DNA of 64,000 bases. Source: Coriolopsis trogii. Its lineage: Eukaryota > Basidiomycota > Agaricomycetes > Polyporales > Polyporaceae. Where the stretch lies: NCBI GenBank assembly GCA_020543525.1, contig JAHYIO010000003.1:682001-746000 (forward strand). Reading direction: 5' to 3'. The translations under genes were made by a program, and so were the position numbers. Numbering within the stretch: the stretch's first letter is position 1; each line of letters begins with the position of its first letter. The notes beneath the pieces are model-generated. The model did not search any database. It saw only the letters and a program-made list of their open reading frames with translations, and was not told where the DNA came from. This document shows, in pieces, positions 1 to 12,400 of the stretch.

Positions 1-656
1 ACCGACAAATCCTCTCCATGATAGAAGTGAATGCAGGCTATACATGATGCATCGTTTTTGAACAAATTCGAGCGAACCGAAACTCCAGCTCAAACACCTA
101 AGCCTACCAGACCGGACCCCTGCGGCGCACTCACCACATCTCGACTGTCCGCCGTCAGCAGGTGCCATCCTACGCCCAAACATGATTGGTGACAGATACC
201 ACACGGACCATGCTTCTCAGGGTCCTGCAGCACGACAGATACAGCGGAGTTCTCGTTCGCCACATTCTCTGCTTCGACTCGCACGTTCCTCCCCATCCGC
301 TCTCTTGCCAATGATTCCCCTTTACCTCATGCGTGCGCAGTCGTCCTTGGTCTAAGGGCCTGGCCCAAACCGCGCTCTGGCTAGACCGCAAGTGATGATA
401 GGGTCATTTCAAGTGTCATCAGATTTACACATTGTATGCGACATGTGAGTCAACAGCAGGACTGGACTGTATGAGTAACCATATACGGACACGCGAAGAT
501 AGACTGCATTCAGAAAGCAGGCGCCGAGCAGGGAAGAAGGCGTCGAAGATCGGCAGTAGTCGGGTCCAGAAGTCCCAGGAATGCAGTCACGGTCTAGAGA
601 GCGAGAGGACAGGACCAATTCCGCTATCCTGGGCAGTGTCAGAAGCAAAACGTTGA
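1..656. other. No recognisable gene (left edge)
   Basis: Short overlapping reading frames on both strands, none with a recognisable motif or a consistent exon pattern. The stretch lies downstream of the minus-strand Hop1 gene and probably holds its 3' untranslated region plus spacer. A gene end running in from outside the window cannot be excluded. Confidence 0.5.
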
Positions 657-3600
657 CTAGTCCCCCAGGTCGACAGGTGGTCCAAGGGAGATCTTCATCT
701 TCTTGCGGGTGGTACGCTCTTCGCCATCCGTCTTCCTCTTCAGTTCGCTGCCTTGGAAGGATGCTTGAGTCTCGTGTTGTGTTTGCGACTCAGTCGTAAC
801 GGGCAGAACTTGTGTCTCATCCACTGCCGCATACGGAACGAGGGGATCCTCCCCGGTACGCATACGGACGGACGCGTCCGCCATGTTCCTATCCAAACGG
901 ATGGCATTAGCAGGGCACAAGGACTAGAGAAAAGTCACTACGCTTCTTCCGCTTGATAGATGGCGTCATGCTTCTTTCTCCGGCTCTTGCGCTCAGGTTT
1001 CTGGTGAACATTAGTCTACAGAAGCACCAAGCCAGATACCGGATGACTCACCAAATCCGATAAGCCGAGAAGTCTCTTCTCTACTTCTGGATCGGGGTTG
1101 AAGTAATCTTTGTACGCATCCTCATTTTTGATCGCTTGGACGAAGACGTAGACTGGCTTCTGCATATTACGACGACGCTGCGCGGCTTTGGTCTTTGCAT
1201 TGGCCTTGCCTCCTTTACCTTTGCGCTTGGTCGCCAAGGATGTTGTCTCGATGAAGCCGGACTCGTCTGTTTCCCGAATTTCCTGTGCGATGAAGCCTAA
1301 TTCGCCCATGTGTCAGCGTCTGATCCGGCGGCAGTGTACGACAAACCTTCAGCCTCCAGCCGCTTGAATACTTGTCCGGCCACCGTGGAATCGCAACCTG
1401 AACATAAATGTGAGGAATGGATTTGCACCCAGATAGCACATATGTTGACCAACCAATCAACTTCGTGAACGCAGATAAGCCTTCGGGCGCGCTGGTCTCG
1501 AAGACTTTGATCCCCCGCCTATTGATAGCATGAGTATGTGTAACAACACCCGTGAGCTCAACAATACCTTTGAATCGCCAAATCTTTGAATCTAGCGATC
1601 ATACGGGGGTACAGGTCATGTACTACAATGAGATCCCAATTACGATCCGCCTTGACCCGGCAATCGAAGCAGATGAGTTTGGACGGAACGCGGGGATCCT
1701 GGGCAGAATGATATCCCATACACCTATCAGGAGATCTGAGCATCAATAGCATGCTGAACGTTGTACGGCATGAAGCACCCACCAGATATGGAACCACCGC
1801 TGACAACCGCCATCGCATGCACACAAATCACAGTCTTCGTTCTGTGTGCTGTCTGAGATTCTTTGAATACACAGTTCCAAGGAATAGCTCACCTGAACAC
1901 CACATTCACACTCAACCGGCCTTACAACATCGTCGTCTTGCTCCATGGGCGTCTCTGTACCGCGGGTAGCGCGGAAGTCCTCTGATTCGGGGAAGGACTC
2001 AATAGGGTCATCGGCACTGGAATACTCGGGCAGTTGTTGAGTCTCCATATCTAGTTGACATGCCGCCGGTATCAACTATCCATATGCAAGAACACAATTG
2101 CAACCACTGACCTAACATCGTGCTGTCGTCTTCGGCAGCTGCCATCACAATATCCTTGAGCATTTGCGTATCAATCGTTTCAGCATCTCTGAGAGACGAC
2201 GCCGAAGAAGGCGCAATGTCCGAAGGGGGAAGAGAAGAACCCATTCTGGCTGTACTATGTCGACGCGTTCTCCTCGGCTGAGGAGTAGGCGTCGGGGATC
2301 TGGAAGGGGAAGGTCGCGCACTGGTGAGGGGGGATATGACGACCGGCGTTTTCTCGAGTTCCTGTGTTGGGGATACTTCTTGTACTAGATGCAACGCACC
2401 CTTCGCCTTTAATCGTCATCAAGAGTTTGCAGGGCAAGTATCCAATCATCCTATGGCTCACCAATTGTCCAATACATGCAGGGACGCTCTCCGGCCTCCC
2501 AGCATATTGAGCTTCGGATGCTGCAGGAATGATAGTGCCATCCTCGTCCCTAACGCCAATCAGCAAGTTCTCATCAACGGTACTGTCCGTTTCTGACAAG
2601 AAGCTTAGCGCCGTCATGTACCACTATTAGAGAAGACTCACTCGGTCTGCCACGAGCACTTATCTCGTTCCCAAGTCTATCTTCACCATCCCAGACGACC
2701 CGCCGCTCGAGCGCATCTTGCCGCTGTGCTGCAATTTGTTGAGCTCGCAAGGCAGCCTCTTCTGCAGGGGTGAGAGGAGGCGCAGCGAACATGTTCCTGT
2801 CAGTGGTACCCATGAATGGCGCATTGTTATCCTCCCCTGTGGGAAGATACCCGGACACCGAGGTCACCTTGACATCGACACCGTGATAGCCCGTGTGGAC
2901 GAATCCAACACTGCAGCGTTCTGGTACCTCTCCCTTGTGATGCGTGGTCATGAACCATTTGTCCTTATTTGCATCGCCTGCGCGGAAGTGGGGAGGCTCG
3001 TAATCATCGGGGGTGTTGTCGTAATAAAAGAGCTTAAAGGTTGCAAAGCGCCGTTCTGCCATGTGTGGTATGAGGGATGGTGTGCAACGAGACGCTGCCG
3101 TACGTACTCGGCAAAGCATCCATCTGAGTTGTAGCTTGGATGAGATTTTTGATGAGGGTCTGGAAATGGTCAAGCATGGTACGCGCATATAAGCTACAGG
3201 GACAAACCTTGAGGCTGCGTTTCACCTCTCCTAGAGTAGGGATCTTCCCTCGCTTCGTCGCTTCCGCGACGGGATCCTGGCCGGTCTCGGAACCCGACAG
3301 GGAAAGGTTCATCATCTCCTCCCCCAGCGTCATGATGGGTACCGCCTCCGTCGTTCCGGGGACCTGGCAATACTACCAACTAGTCAATATCGAACGAGCA
3401 AGAGTAGGGCATAAGCTTTACATACGGTGAAATTGAACGAATACGCCTCGATGATACTAGTACAAATTGTCATAAGTCCAGCATTTGGAGTCGAGTAGGT
3501 CGAACGCACTTGTTAGGGTCTTGATCGTCCTGAGCAGTTTCTCTTAGACAGCTCTGCTATCGTGCAGCTATATGGGACTTACGAGATATATTGCGAAGAC

Positions 3601-4171
3601 GAAACTGCGCAAGTATTGCTTCGAAACTGCATCGAAAATCCCGTTCTCCTACAGTGCTCTTGTCACGAGCCTCAAAGTAGATACATGCATCGGTGCTCAC
3701 AAGGTAGTCCAGGAGCTTGTCGGCCTCCTCCGTGAACCCACGCGTGACGGTCATAATTTTGAAGCCGCTCACATTCTTGCGTGCATCTGAGGAAGAGAAC
3801 GAGCTTCCTGTCCTAGAGGGTTGCGAGGACAGTGTTTCCGGTCCGGAAGAAGTCAGATAACCTAGATATATGCGGATCATGATGCGTTTATGGGCGCATA
3901 TAGTCAGGTTAAACTCACTTTCGGAGAAGTTATCGGACGGAAGGAGGTTCCTATTTCGATAAGTCAGCACTGTTTGAGGTCTCTGTATGTGCTCTCGTAC
4001 CTGAGATACGTTATACATCCCAAGCCCGCACGTAAGAGCGTCTGTATGGATTGCAAACTCTGCTGGGAAGTAATAACTGCCTGGACTAGTCGTTTGGTAC
4101 CGAACATAAGGTCAGAGAGAAAGAATATGCCGCACTTGATGTTGGTCCGTTCTTGTTGTCTGCGCTTGCAT
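657..4171 (-). CDS. HOP1: Meiotic HORMA-domain protein Hop1 (HORMA + PHD finger)
   Basis: Chromosome-axis protein of meiosis; in the family it recruits Mek1 and biases repair toward the homologue. The N-terminal HORMA domain is spread over several exons between about 4095 and 2640: the stretch VQAVITSQQSLQSIQTLL, then CITYLR, LPSDNFSESEF and, further on, FKLFYYDNTPDDYEPPHF. A cysteine-rich PHD-type finger follows around 1600-1950 (DCDLCACDGGC, FHIW, an intron, then CMGYHSAQD and LICFDC). The C-terminus is basic (KAKTKAAQRRR near 1160-1220) and ends with a Lys-rich stretch and LGPPVDLGD at 657. I chose the ATG at 4171 (MQAQTTRTD) because splicing from there joins in frame to the HORMA start; the longer frame to 4236 begins with TTG. 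The gene has about ten introns whose exact borders I did not all fix. It is convergent with nothing and divergent from TRAPPC4, about 150 bp away. Confidence 0.85.
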
Positions 4172-4324
4172 GGCTGCAGCAGAGAAGGAGGGATAGTGGA
4201 GGAAGGAGACCAAGGTGCGTCGGAGCGGAGCTTCAATCGCGACGCGTTTATGGCGCGTCTCGCTCACATGTTCGTGGGGCGTCTGATCCCTTCGCTATTC
4301 ACCGCCACCCCATTAACGGCCACT

Positions 4325-4887
4325 ATGACGATCTTCGGTGTATGGGTATGTTTCTAGTTTTTAAAACGATCGGAGGAGTATATTGAAGTAAACTCACAGG
4401 TCATCAACAAAGCTGGTGGTCTTGTGTATGAAAGAAGCTTCGGAGGCATGCGCTTTTCCATCGCCATGACGCAGCAACAAGCTCGAACTGACGTTACTAG
4501 CTAGATGGACTGCCTCACCTAACGTCCAATGAATACCTCGTACTTGCGGGAACATTGCATGGTATTCACGCCATTACCAGCCGACTCTCCCCGACCGGAT
4601 CGAGTTCAGGCGCCCATGTGATCTCTGGCGAGACCTTCAAGATGAACATTCTCCTGACCGCTACGGGTATGTTCGAACGATACGTATATTCACGTCGATT
4701 GCTGAGAGTTCTATCAGGGACCAAGTTCGTTCTGCTTACATCCTTGGTAGAGCCAACGGCAGAGTCTATGCTCCAGAAGGTCTACGAGATCTACGCAGAT
4801 GCGGTGATGAAGAACCCCTTCCACACTCCTGAAATGCCGATCCGAAGCGAGGGGTTTGATACACGTATAGCTGCACTTCTTGGCTGA
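4325..4887 (+). CDS. TRS23: TRAPP complex subunit 4 (Trs23/sybindin-like)
   Basis: Core subunit of the TRAPP complexes, which act as exchange factors for Rab1/Ypt1 in ER-to-Golgi and Golgi traffic. Exon 1 is tiny (MTIFGVW, 4325-4345). A 54-nt intron leads to VINKAGGLVYERSF at 4400, typical of the longin-fold N-terminus. Later exons give LTSNEYLVLAGTLHGIHAI, then SGETFKMNILLTATG, an intron from about 4667, and TKFVLLTSLVEPTAESML to the stop. The end motif YADAVMKNPFHTPEMPIR is characteristic of the family. The length of about 150 residues is normal. It is transcribed away from HOP1, so the two share a short upstream region. Confidence 0.88.
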
Positions 4888-5175
4888 ATATACCCACGTG
4901 AGGAGTATGTGTACAGTATACTATTTGCCAGTGGATTCACCCGCGGGCTGCTCCGAATCGTGCACCATGGCCTATAACGGAAGCATTCTCCAATTTAGGA
5001 AGGTATAGGTGTTTTGACATGCTTCTACGAGAACATGGCATCCGAGTAGCGGCCGCATCCCCTCAGTGTCTGCCTGAGCATCCCTCAGCAACGGCTTCTT
5101 GTCCTTCTACTCCTATCTTGCCCCGCGACACTGACTACAGCCAATTCGTCGTTCTGCAAGCATAAGAGCATAAAA

Positions 5176-6266
5176 ATGCCCAAGAAAGGCCAAACTGTCA
5201 TTCGTAAGTCCATAAGCAGTTTCCTTCCCTTCAGTAAGCTCAAATCCACTGCTTAGGAACTAGCCAACCATCGACGGCTATTCTCACAAGCTTCAGTACG
5301 CAGTCCACTCATGCTCCGCCTATGTCTCGAAAGGCTGCCGTCACCTTCCAAACGCAAGAAGGCGGGGAGAACGAGATGGAAATCGATGAAGACGAAGCGG
5401 GTGGGGAAGATGAAGTGGAGGATGATACGTGAGTGCCCGCTCGGTGTCGATCAGGGTGGCTATATGCTCATGATTTCCCCTCGCTCAGCATGGCCGAGAT
5501 GCTCACAATGTTGCAGGAATTTCAGAGTATGTCATCCTGTCACCATTAGACCATATGTTCAGCGATACCCAAGTGTCACGACAGAACGCAAGGCGACCAA
5601 GTCGACCGCGCGCTCTGCTGCATTTCAGAATGAGAAGGCGGCTCTGTTCACTGCTGCTCGCAAGAAGGTAGAATCAGCGGTCAGGGTTGGCAATGTCTCC
5701 ATGTGCGTGCAGGATATGGCGACTTCGTTGTATCACTCTTGTGACGCAACCTTGCAGAGAGAAAGCTCGCACTGCCATCGCTGACCTGCGCGCCGAAGAG
5801 TTATCCCCAGAAGCGACTCTCAGCAAAGTCCGGTCTCTACAGGAAGGTCATGAGGTGAGCCTAGCCACGATATATATCATTTTGATTTTGATTTAGTGAT
5901 GGCGCTTTGCAGGAATGCATGCAATCGCTACTTGGGCATCTCACTGGCGTCATTGAAGATCTATCACACCGACGTGCTGCACAGATCAATGACTCAAGTG
6001 CTACATGTAGGTCCTGCCCGTATTTACGCGCATACAGTCTCATGAGATGTCAATAACAGTGGAAGCCCATGCTGGCACGCGTGAGAGATCACGGAGGAGA
6101 CTCTGTGCCTATGCCCACAGTCGTGTCTCCGAAATCATCGAGAGACAGAAGGTACGTTGGAAGCTGGTAACATCACATCGCTTGCGATTGTATTTGAGTA
6201 TTTGCGTAGACCGCAGCAGATGCAACCGCACTCATCAAGAATTACAAGGCTCTTTTAATGCGATGA
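5176..6266 (+). CDS. Small coiled-coil protein, function unknown
   Basis: A multi-exon gene whose exons join in frame: MPKKGQTVI (5176), intron, then TSQPSTAILTSFSTQSTHAP and an acidic patch (EMEIDEDEAGGEDEVEDD) near 5380-5430. After an intron come MAEMLTMLQEFQ, a stretch with AARKKVESAVRVGNVS, then EKARTAIADLRAEELSPEAT, ECMQSLLGHLTGVIEDL, SRVSEIIERQK and finally TAADATALIKNYKALLMR before the stop at 6266. The predicted protein is about 230 residues, alpha-helical, with an acidic N-terminal third and heptad-like C-terminal helices. I do not recognise the family. Its size, and its place two genes from HOP1, would suit a kinetochore or chromosome-axis partner, but that is speculation. The exon model is well supported by clean GT-AG borders. 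Confidence 0.65.
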
Positions 6267-6509
6267 CGAAACACGTATGAATGTCCGACGAAGAGGTCCA
6301 ATAATCAAGCAATGGCAAGCTTCGTGATTTTGATGTAAGGTAGCATCGCATGTGCAGTCTCTTTCGCTTTGAAATCCCTGTCAATGGCATGTCTTTCCAG
6401 ATTGTACTGTCGGTTTGTTTTGTGTGGTTTGAAGTCGAGTGCATCGAACACAGCCACATATGTGCGAAAGGGCGATAGGTGTGGTTACAGAATACAAGTT
6501 CGCCCAACC

Positions 6510-6996
6510 ATGGATGACTCCCTATCTAGTAACGACCCAGATGATCCTCTCAGCGGTCGCGCTCATAGGACGAAGCACATCAGTCGCCTGTCCGTGAGTC
6601 GCACGATAGACTCGGGACGTGTCGACATCTCCGCACCTGATCTTTCCTCCTATCCGCCCCCTAGTCCAGCGCTTGCCAGTGAAGGGGTCGTGGTCAACGA
6701 GGACGACAGCCGCTGCGACGATGTCTCTCGAAGTTCAGCTCTCCCTGAGGGCGAGCGGACGACTGGGGAGTCAGAGGCGGGGAAATGGGGCAAGTACACG
6801 CACGCAACTGGGACTCATGCGCTCGCCGTCACCTATCCAGGCGGGGAAGCGTGGTTATACATACGTCGACGCGGAAGACGAAGACAGCAACGAGGACGGT
6901 GTGAGCGGGGATGCCGACTTGGAGAACGGAGATTGGCTCGGGCCGTCAAACCGCAGGACCAAGATCAGGCCAGCGAAGAAGAAGTGTACAGGCTAG
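6510..6996 (+). other. Possible uncharacterised gene, frames unresolved
   Basis: An ATG at 6510 opens a Ser/Asp-rich frame (MDDSLSSNDPDDPLSG). In a different frame the end of the stretch (about 6840-6996) reads GYTYVDAEDEDSNEDG, then an acidic run and a basic tail (NRRTKIRPAKKK) before a stop. The two look like exons of one acidic/basic protein. However, the obvious GTACAC...CCAG intron (about 6792-6840) does not join them in phase, so the model is unproven. Otherwise 6267-7149 shows nothing I recognise. Confidence 0.3.
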
Positions 6997-7149
6997 CTTG
7001 GGGACAGGGTAGTTGGTATCGAGGTGCACCAGGCATCCCGGAGTGACAGGATCATTGTACCGCACAACTCGGCCTTGTACAGTACGGACTCTGAATCTAT
7101 GTATTGTAACAGTGGCTTTCGTTGTGCAATAAGGTTGCGACGTTATTCT

Positions 7150-7690
7150 CAGCTAGTAAGTCCCTACAGGGAAGAGCAGATCTCCGGGTGGAAGAAGGTG
7201 CGTGGCTAGGTCGATTGGTTCATTTGGTTGGGTGTAATTGGCAGTTTGTTGACCTCGTGCTTCCTCACATGTACATGCTGGGATGTTGAGGAAAGATCCA
7301 CGGATGTGAGTGCGATATGTGACGTGATAACGTCAGAGAGCGTGCTAACCTAGCCAACATCGTCTAACGACTTCATCCGAGAGATATGGCTTTCGCGCCC
7401 GTTGATCACTGGCACCGCTGGACAATATGTGCTATCACAAGGAGGTGATCGAGGGAGCCGAGCAGACCGGCGACTTCAGACATCTGTCCATCAGTAATAT
7501 GAGTAGCTGTGCAGTGATCTTTTGAGCAATACCACGAGCAAAGACTCTCACTCAGCCAGACCATCCACTGCAACTTCAGAAGAACCTGCGGAAGAACAAC
7601 TGGAACCACGACTACTACTACACGCCGGGTCCCCGTGGGTACATCGACTACCCCATCGCCGACGACACCACGCCATTCGCTGACGAATGA
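7150..7690 (+). pseudogene. Decayed old yellow enzyme (NADH:flavin oxidoreductase) relic
   Basis: Fragments of an OYE-type FMN oxidoreductase lie in order on the plus strand. A piece near the substrate pocket reads LVSPYREEQISGWKK (7154-7197) and is followed by a normal GTGCGT donor. Next come a bit ending DVEERSTD (7282-7305), an intron, NDFIREIWLSRPLIT (7366-7410) and, in another frame, EVIEGAEQTGDF (about 7447-7480). The C-terminal exon starts at 7556 (LQLQKNL, YYYTPGPRGYIDYP) and stops at 7690. The order and the PGPxGYIDYP end match the family. Breaks seen: most of the barrel between GWKK and the C-terminal part is missing, there is a frameshift inside the PLIT...EVIE segment, and the last donor reads ATGAGT at 7499 where GTGAGT is expected. 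No N-terminal third is recognisable. A real but heavily rearranged gene is the less likely alternative. Confidence 0.6.
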
Positions 7691-7844
7691 AACTTGCATG
7701 ATTTACCCGTGCCAAGATGGTGGACAATCGGAAAGAAAAAAACACGGAGATTTCAATGTGTAGAAATACAAATTCCGATGTGCAGAGCATGAGAACAGCG
7801 ACTGTCTACCTATCCAAGATCAGGAGGAAACTACTGAGGAGGCG

Positions 7845-9261
7845 TTAACTCAGAACTCCGCACGTACGGTGATTGCTTACCAGCTCTTCCACGGACCGCG
7901 TCATCCTCGAGTCGTCATCGGAGGCCCGTGATGACTCGGAAGGCTTGAGATTCAAGTATTCCGCCATGAATACTCGGAGAATCAGATTCCATCTGCGCAT
8001 CGTTGGTATGTCTAAAGCGGATGCGTCGTCCTGTAAAGAGTCTCAGTTCTTGTCCGCCATTGACTGAGTGCAACACATACACCCAGAGAATGCCACACGC
8101 GAGGGAATGGGCTTGCGATGATGTGCAGCACGTCTACACCAAGTTTCAGGAAGGGGATGTGGTCGTCCTCGATCCCACCAAAATAGCTCTGAGGGCTATT
8201 GCGAGGGACGAAAAAGGGTACGAACTTCTCCGCCTTGGCGCCATCCTTCTCGTATGCGAACGCTCCGCTATCCGCCAGCCGCTTCTCCACGGATGCAATT
8301 TTGTCAAACAGCCACGCGGTGTCGACGAAAGAGGAGTGGATTGTTGGGCGTGGAGCGCCGAGTAGGTCCAGCAGGATGAGATGTTCTATTGTACCCAGTT
8401 CGGTGGTGGAGGCAGGGAGCAGTCTTCGCTTCTCATGAGGCTGAATGTAGGTCGTCGACCACTTATGCGCGAGATGCCTGCTGGAGTTAGCATCCACATA
8501 CAAGCTTTGTGCGAAGCGAGCACGTACCTGGCACCGTATATTGAATCTGTAGCGGTCCAGTCCTTGAACGCTTCCTCTCCATCGAAGAACACCAACTGCA
8601 GCGTGGTCTCAGCCACATCCTCATCTTCCTCCTCCCCATCTTCCAAACGAGCATGTCTCTCATTGAGCAATGGGTCTAGCGTTTCCGCCAAGTCCAACAT
8701 GAATGCACATGGGGCAGCGGAGTCTGTCGCACCCAAGAACTACTACCAAGCGCGTCAGCGCAAATAGAAGTGAGCGTGAATACAGGTGGGACGCGCCTGA
8801 TTCTGTGGATACGTCGCAAAAAACTTGCTGTCAAAATGCGCGGATAATATGACGCGTCGCGGTGCCTTCGGGTCCTTCGTCGCGATTACATTCGTAAAGC
8901 GTTTCACCCCGTAAGGCGTGTTGTCAGTGAACGTGTCTTCCTCGACATGCCAGTTCAGCCTCTTCATGGTGTTCACAATATAGTCCTTGACCATGGTGTT
9001 GTTAACTGTGTCTGGCGGTCTTGGAATGAGTATTTTGGACAGATGCGAGCTGGGATTGTGAGGGTCGACATTGCGGACAGGATCCGGAGACGCAACAAGA
9101 GAAGCGATAGCTTTGGACGACAGCGGTGTGATGTCACGGGGCCCAAGCTTGAATGCGTGGCAAGTCAGGGAGAACACAAGTAAGCTGAGCACACATAAGC
9201 GACATAAGCTGAGAGTAGACCATGGTAGACAACGCCGAGGGTCTCCACGACAAGAGGACAT
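7845..9261 (-). CDS. Glutaminyl-peptide cyclotransferase (M28-family fold)
   Basis: Secretory-pathway zinc enzyme that cyclises N-terminal Gln/Glu to pyroglutamate. The ATG at 9261 precedes a short basic stretch and a hydrophobic segment (LCVLSLLVFSLTCHA), a signal peptide or anchor. Then come KLGPRDITPLSS, the helical region VKDYIVNTMKRLNWHVEEDTF, and the metal-site motifs SAHFDSKFF, FVGATDSAAPCA, LVFFDGEEAF and GGIEDDHIPFLKLGV. The HxD, E and DDH residues are the zinc ligands and acid residues known for the family. The C-terminal exon holds DASALDIPTMRRW and VFMAEYLNLKPS. The stop at 7845 assumes no further intron after VEEL; a GTAAGC donor there leaves the last few residues uncertain. The neighbour upstream, 158 bp away on the same strand, is the RdRP. 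Confidence 0.85.
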
Positions 9262-9418
9262 CGTGGTTGGCGAGAGAGACCAGCACTGCGCTCCTGACCT
9301 TACCTCAGGGTTACAATATGTCGCTTGTCCGCGGAAGCAAACCACGCCTTCTAATTCATCCGCAGCCGTCATACAGCATCCTCGCTCTAGAACATATACA
9401 TACTTTGTCCATTGATAC

Positions 9419-12400
9419 TCATGCACTTGGCAGACCTCCCAGTCTGGTGAGTGTATCCAACACCACGCCCAACGCGATCAAAGCGAAACTCCGCGCCCCG
9501 AAGACCGTCTTATTCCTGACCCCAAAGTCCCAAGCGAGCCACGCTTGCGACAGTCCGTACAGCAGCTCCCCCTGATCTGGATGAAGTATGTCGGATGGGC
9601 GGTAGAGACCGTGCTTGATCTCTCGAACCAGTTCCGACGCATGAAGGCGCATCCGGTGCATCCGATCGGTCCTCCACCTATGCTGAGAACAATTGGCCAG
9701 GATCGTGCCGATGGCGACCTCCTCCTCCTGTAGCCGGATATCGGGAGCATCCGAAAGCGCGTGGGTCACGCAGATGTATCTCAGCTCCCGTTCGTACCGA
9801 AGGAAGAGCGGCCGCATGTCAGCGACATTGCGGTCGTCGTTGACGAAGTAGTGCAGCTGGTTTTCGATATAGGATTTCAGGGAAACGGAGATGACATCCG
9901 TGAGGGGTTGACCACGCTTGGATACCTTCTGCGCGACGTCCGGGCCAGCTGGATCCGGGTAGGATTCTGCAGGCACTGGCGGTTTGTTGATGGTGATGCT
10001 TCGGAAGAGGTGACCTAGTGCGCGGCTTGACAAGTAGTAATCGGTGTCGCGAGGATCGTTGTCTTCCGCCTAGTCGAAAGAGGTTTAGCTCAAGTCTGAA
10101 GCTAACGTACAAGAGAGCTTCTGGTCACGTACCATCTTCCAGTCAGGTTTCGAGCGGATCAACAAGTGCGGCGAGTCGTGAATATCCACCGGCATACCGT
10201 TCTTTGGGTAATCCACTGCTTGACTGCAGAGCTTTGCAAGCTCGATACAAGCGGGGTCGTTGGTACCATCCTACATGAATGTCATCACTTTGCGAAACTA
10301 AATGAAGGACCATTTCCATACCCTCGACTGATCTGCAAATCACGTATGAGCGGAAATTCTGCCATGTTCTGGTGAACATCGACTTACCAGCTATCATCAA
10401 GTGTCGATCAGAAAGGAGACCCTATGGTACAAATGAATTGAATACAACAATTTCCAGCAGCACTTGAGACACTTACCAAGACGTCAGAGTTGATGTACTC
10501 GACGATGAAGTCGCAGATATCGTCGACAGTACTGTCTGCGCCGTCTTCACGCATACGCTTGCCAACGGGTTCGTATGTACCGGGGTTGACGTGCTCCGAT
10601 GGCAACAGGGGACTGTACTTGATGATAGAGTACAGATCACTGACGGAAGGCTAAGGTCAGGACATAGGGCAGAGGAATTTCTGATAGCTTACCCATCGAG
10701 ATCACCTCCTCCCAACATAGAAGCCAGCGAACGGGTCCCTATGAAACTACTCAATACACGCATGAGGGCAACGACCTCCAGTCAACGTACCCGCAGAAGG
10801 AAGGACAACGACATTCTTCAGGTTGCGGAAGAAGCAAACCTTGTCCGCTGGTGGTTCCCCGATAGCAAATCTTCGTTGCACTACAGTATGTTCAGTTGCT
10901 ACTCTTCTCTGTCATGTTATGCTTACCGTCTCCTGGGTGCACAACGGGACTACGAGAGATGATAACCTGGCCTGTCATGGAAAGCATTGAGTCTTGCGCA
11001 CGAGGAATCAGCATGAACTAAGAGGTACCATGAAGATATGTGGGCTTTTCGTCATCGTCGCCCTGCACACAAGCTAGAGGGTTCACCCCGTATGAGCATT
11101 ATCCACTCCCTCGGAGTCCAAATCGCGAAGGGAAAACATACCATAGATCTGATTCTCCTTGAGTGAGAATACGTTCTCCACGCCTTCTGCTTCGTATGCT
11201 GGGCCCTCGTCTGCTACACCAACCAGGAGGTAACTATCCGGAATCGGGATCCTCGCGTTATGCTTCATGTCACGCAGTACGTGATTCTGCGCATATGCGA
11301 TCAGGCTGTACAAGAACGTGTCCTTCAAGCTGCCTTCCGCGTCCTCCTTCTCCATACCCAACCCGGCAGCCCTCAGGCGTGAGAGGATCCAAGGCAGGCC
11401 GAAGCTGAGCCCAACATTGTGCGTCTTCATGAGTGTGCACGTATCTCTCACTGAGTCCGTCGCCGTCACGACGTCCTTGATGGCAAGCTCCTGCAACCTG
11501 AGGAACACGTCCTTCGACACACCGAGGTCTTCGAGTATCATAACTAGGGCCCTGTCGTTCCATGTCGTTGGTGCGGACGTCTTCAGACAGAGAGAATGAA
11601 GACCTACCTGTTCAAGTAGGAAGTGCCCGGCCTGTCGAACCAGCGCGCGATCTCGATCGGCGCGACGTCTTTATCGAGAGCCTCGAATTTGTTCATCGAC
11701 GGACGGAGACGCATCTTGATTCCCTCAAGCCGCTCGTCAATAGCCACCATACCCTTGTATCCTGCGCGCGATCAGTAAACTCCGTATGTTGGCAAGTGTG
11801 ATATCACCTTACCGAGGAACCGAATTTGGTACTGACAGAGCGAAAGAATGAGTACAACGTATTTATGAGACTGTTGAGCATAATCCTCACCGCGCACGGT
11901 TTCCTATCAAAACGTCTCAATTCTAGCTTTGCTGTACACAACGCCTCCCAGATCATGTCTCCGAGCTGGGGAGATATGGTTCCGACGCCATCCGTGAACA
12001 AGTACGGCTCCTGGCCCATGTCTGGAATCTCCTCCCACTGACCATGGACAATGGACACCGATGGGTCCGTCGCGGTGAACGCTTGCGCAAGGCGCGCGGC
12101 ATACCTTGCCGGATACTTGATGACATTGGAAAAGTCACCGAGGGAAGTTCGGATCGTCTGCGCGTCAACGTACCCACGCGTGGGGTGTTCAAACGGATTC
12201 ATGAACCACACAGCATGTTCACGAAGTGCGGACGAGGAATAGGCCAGAAATTGGAAGTAACGCCCGCCAAGTTCGAACCCATTCTTCAAGATACCGCCCA
12301 CTCTTTCGTTGAGGAGTGTAGACCCGTCGACCTGTACACATGCGTGAACACTATGGAGGGAAGAAGGAGATAGTGATAGTTACCTCGCGTGCCCAGCGAT

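Noticed and set aside
4172..4236. Longer N-terminus for Hop1 beginning at 4236
   Set aside because: That frame starts with TTG and reads through an intron. The ATG at 4171 plus splicing gives a clean join to the HORMA domain.
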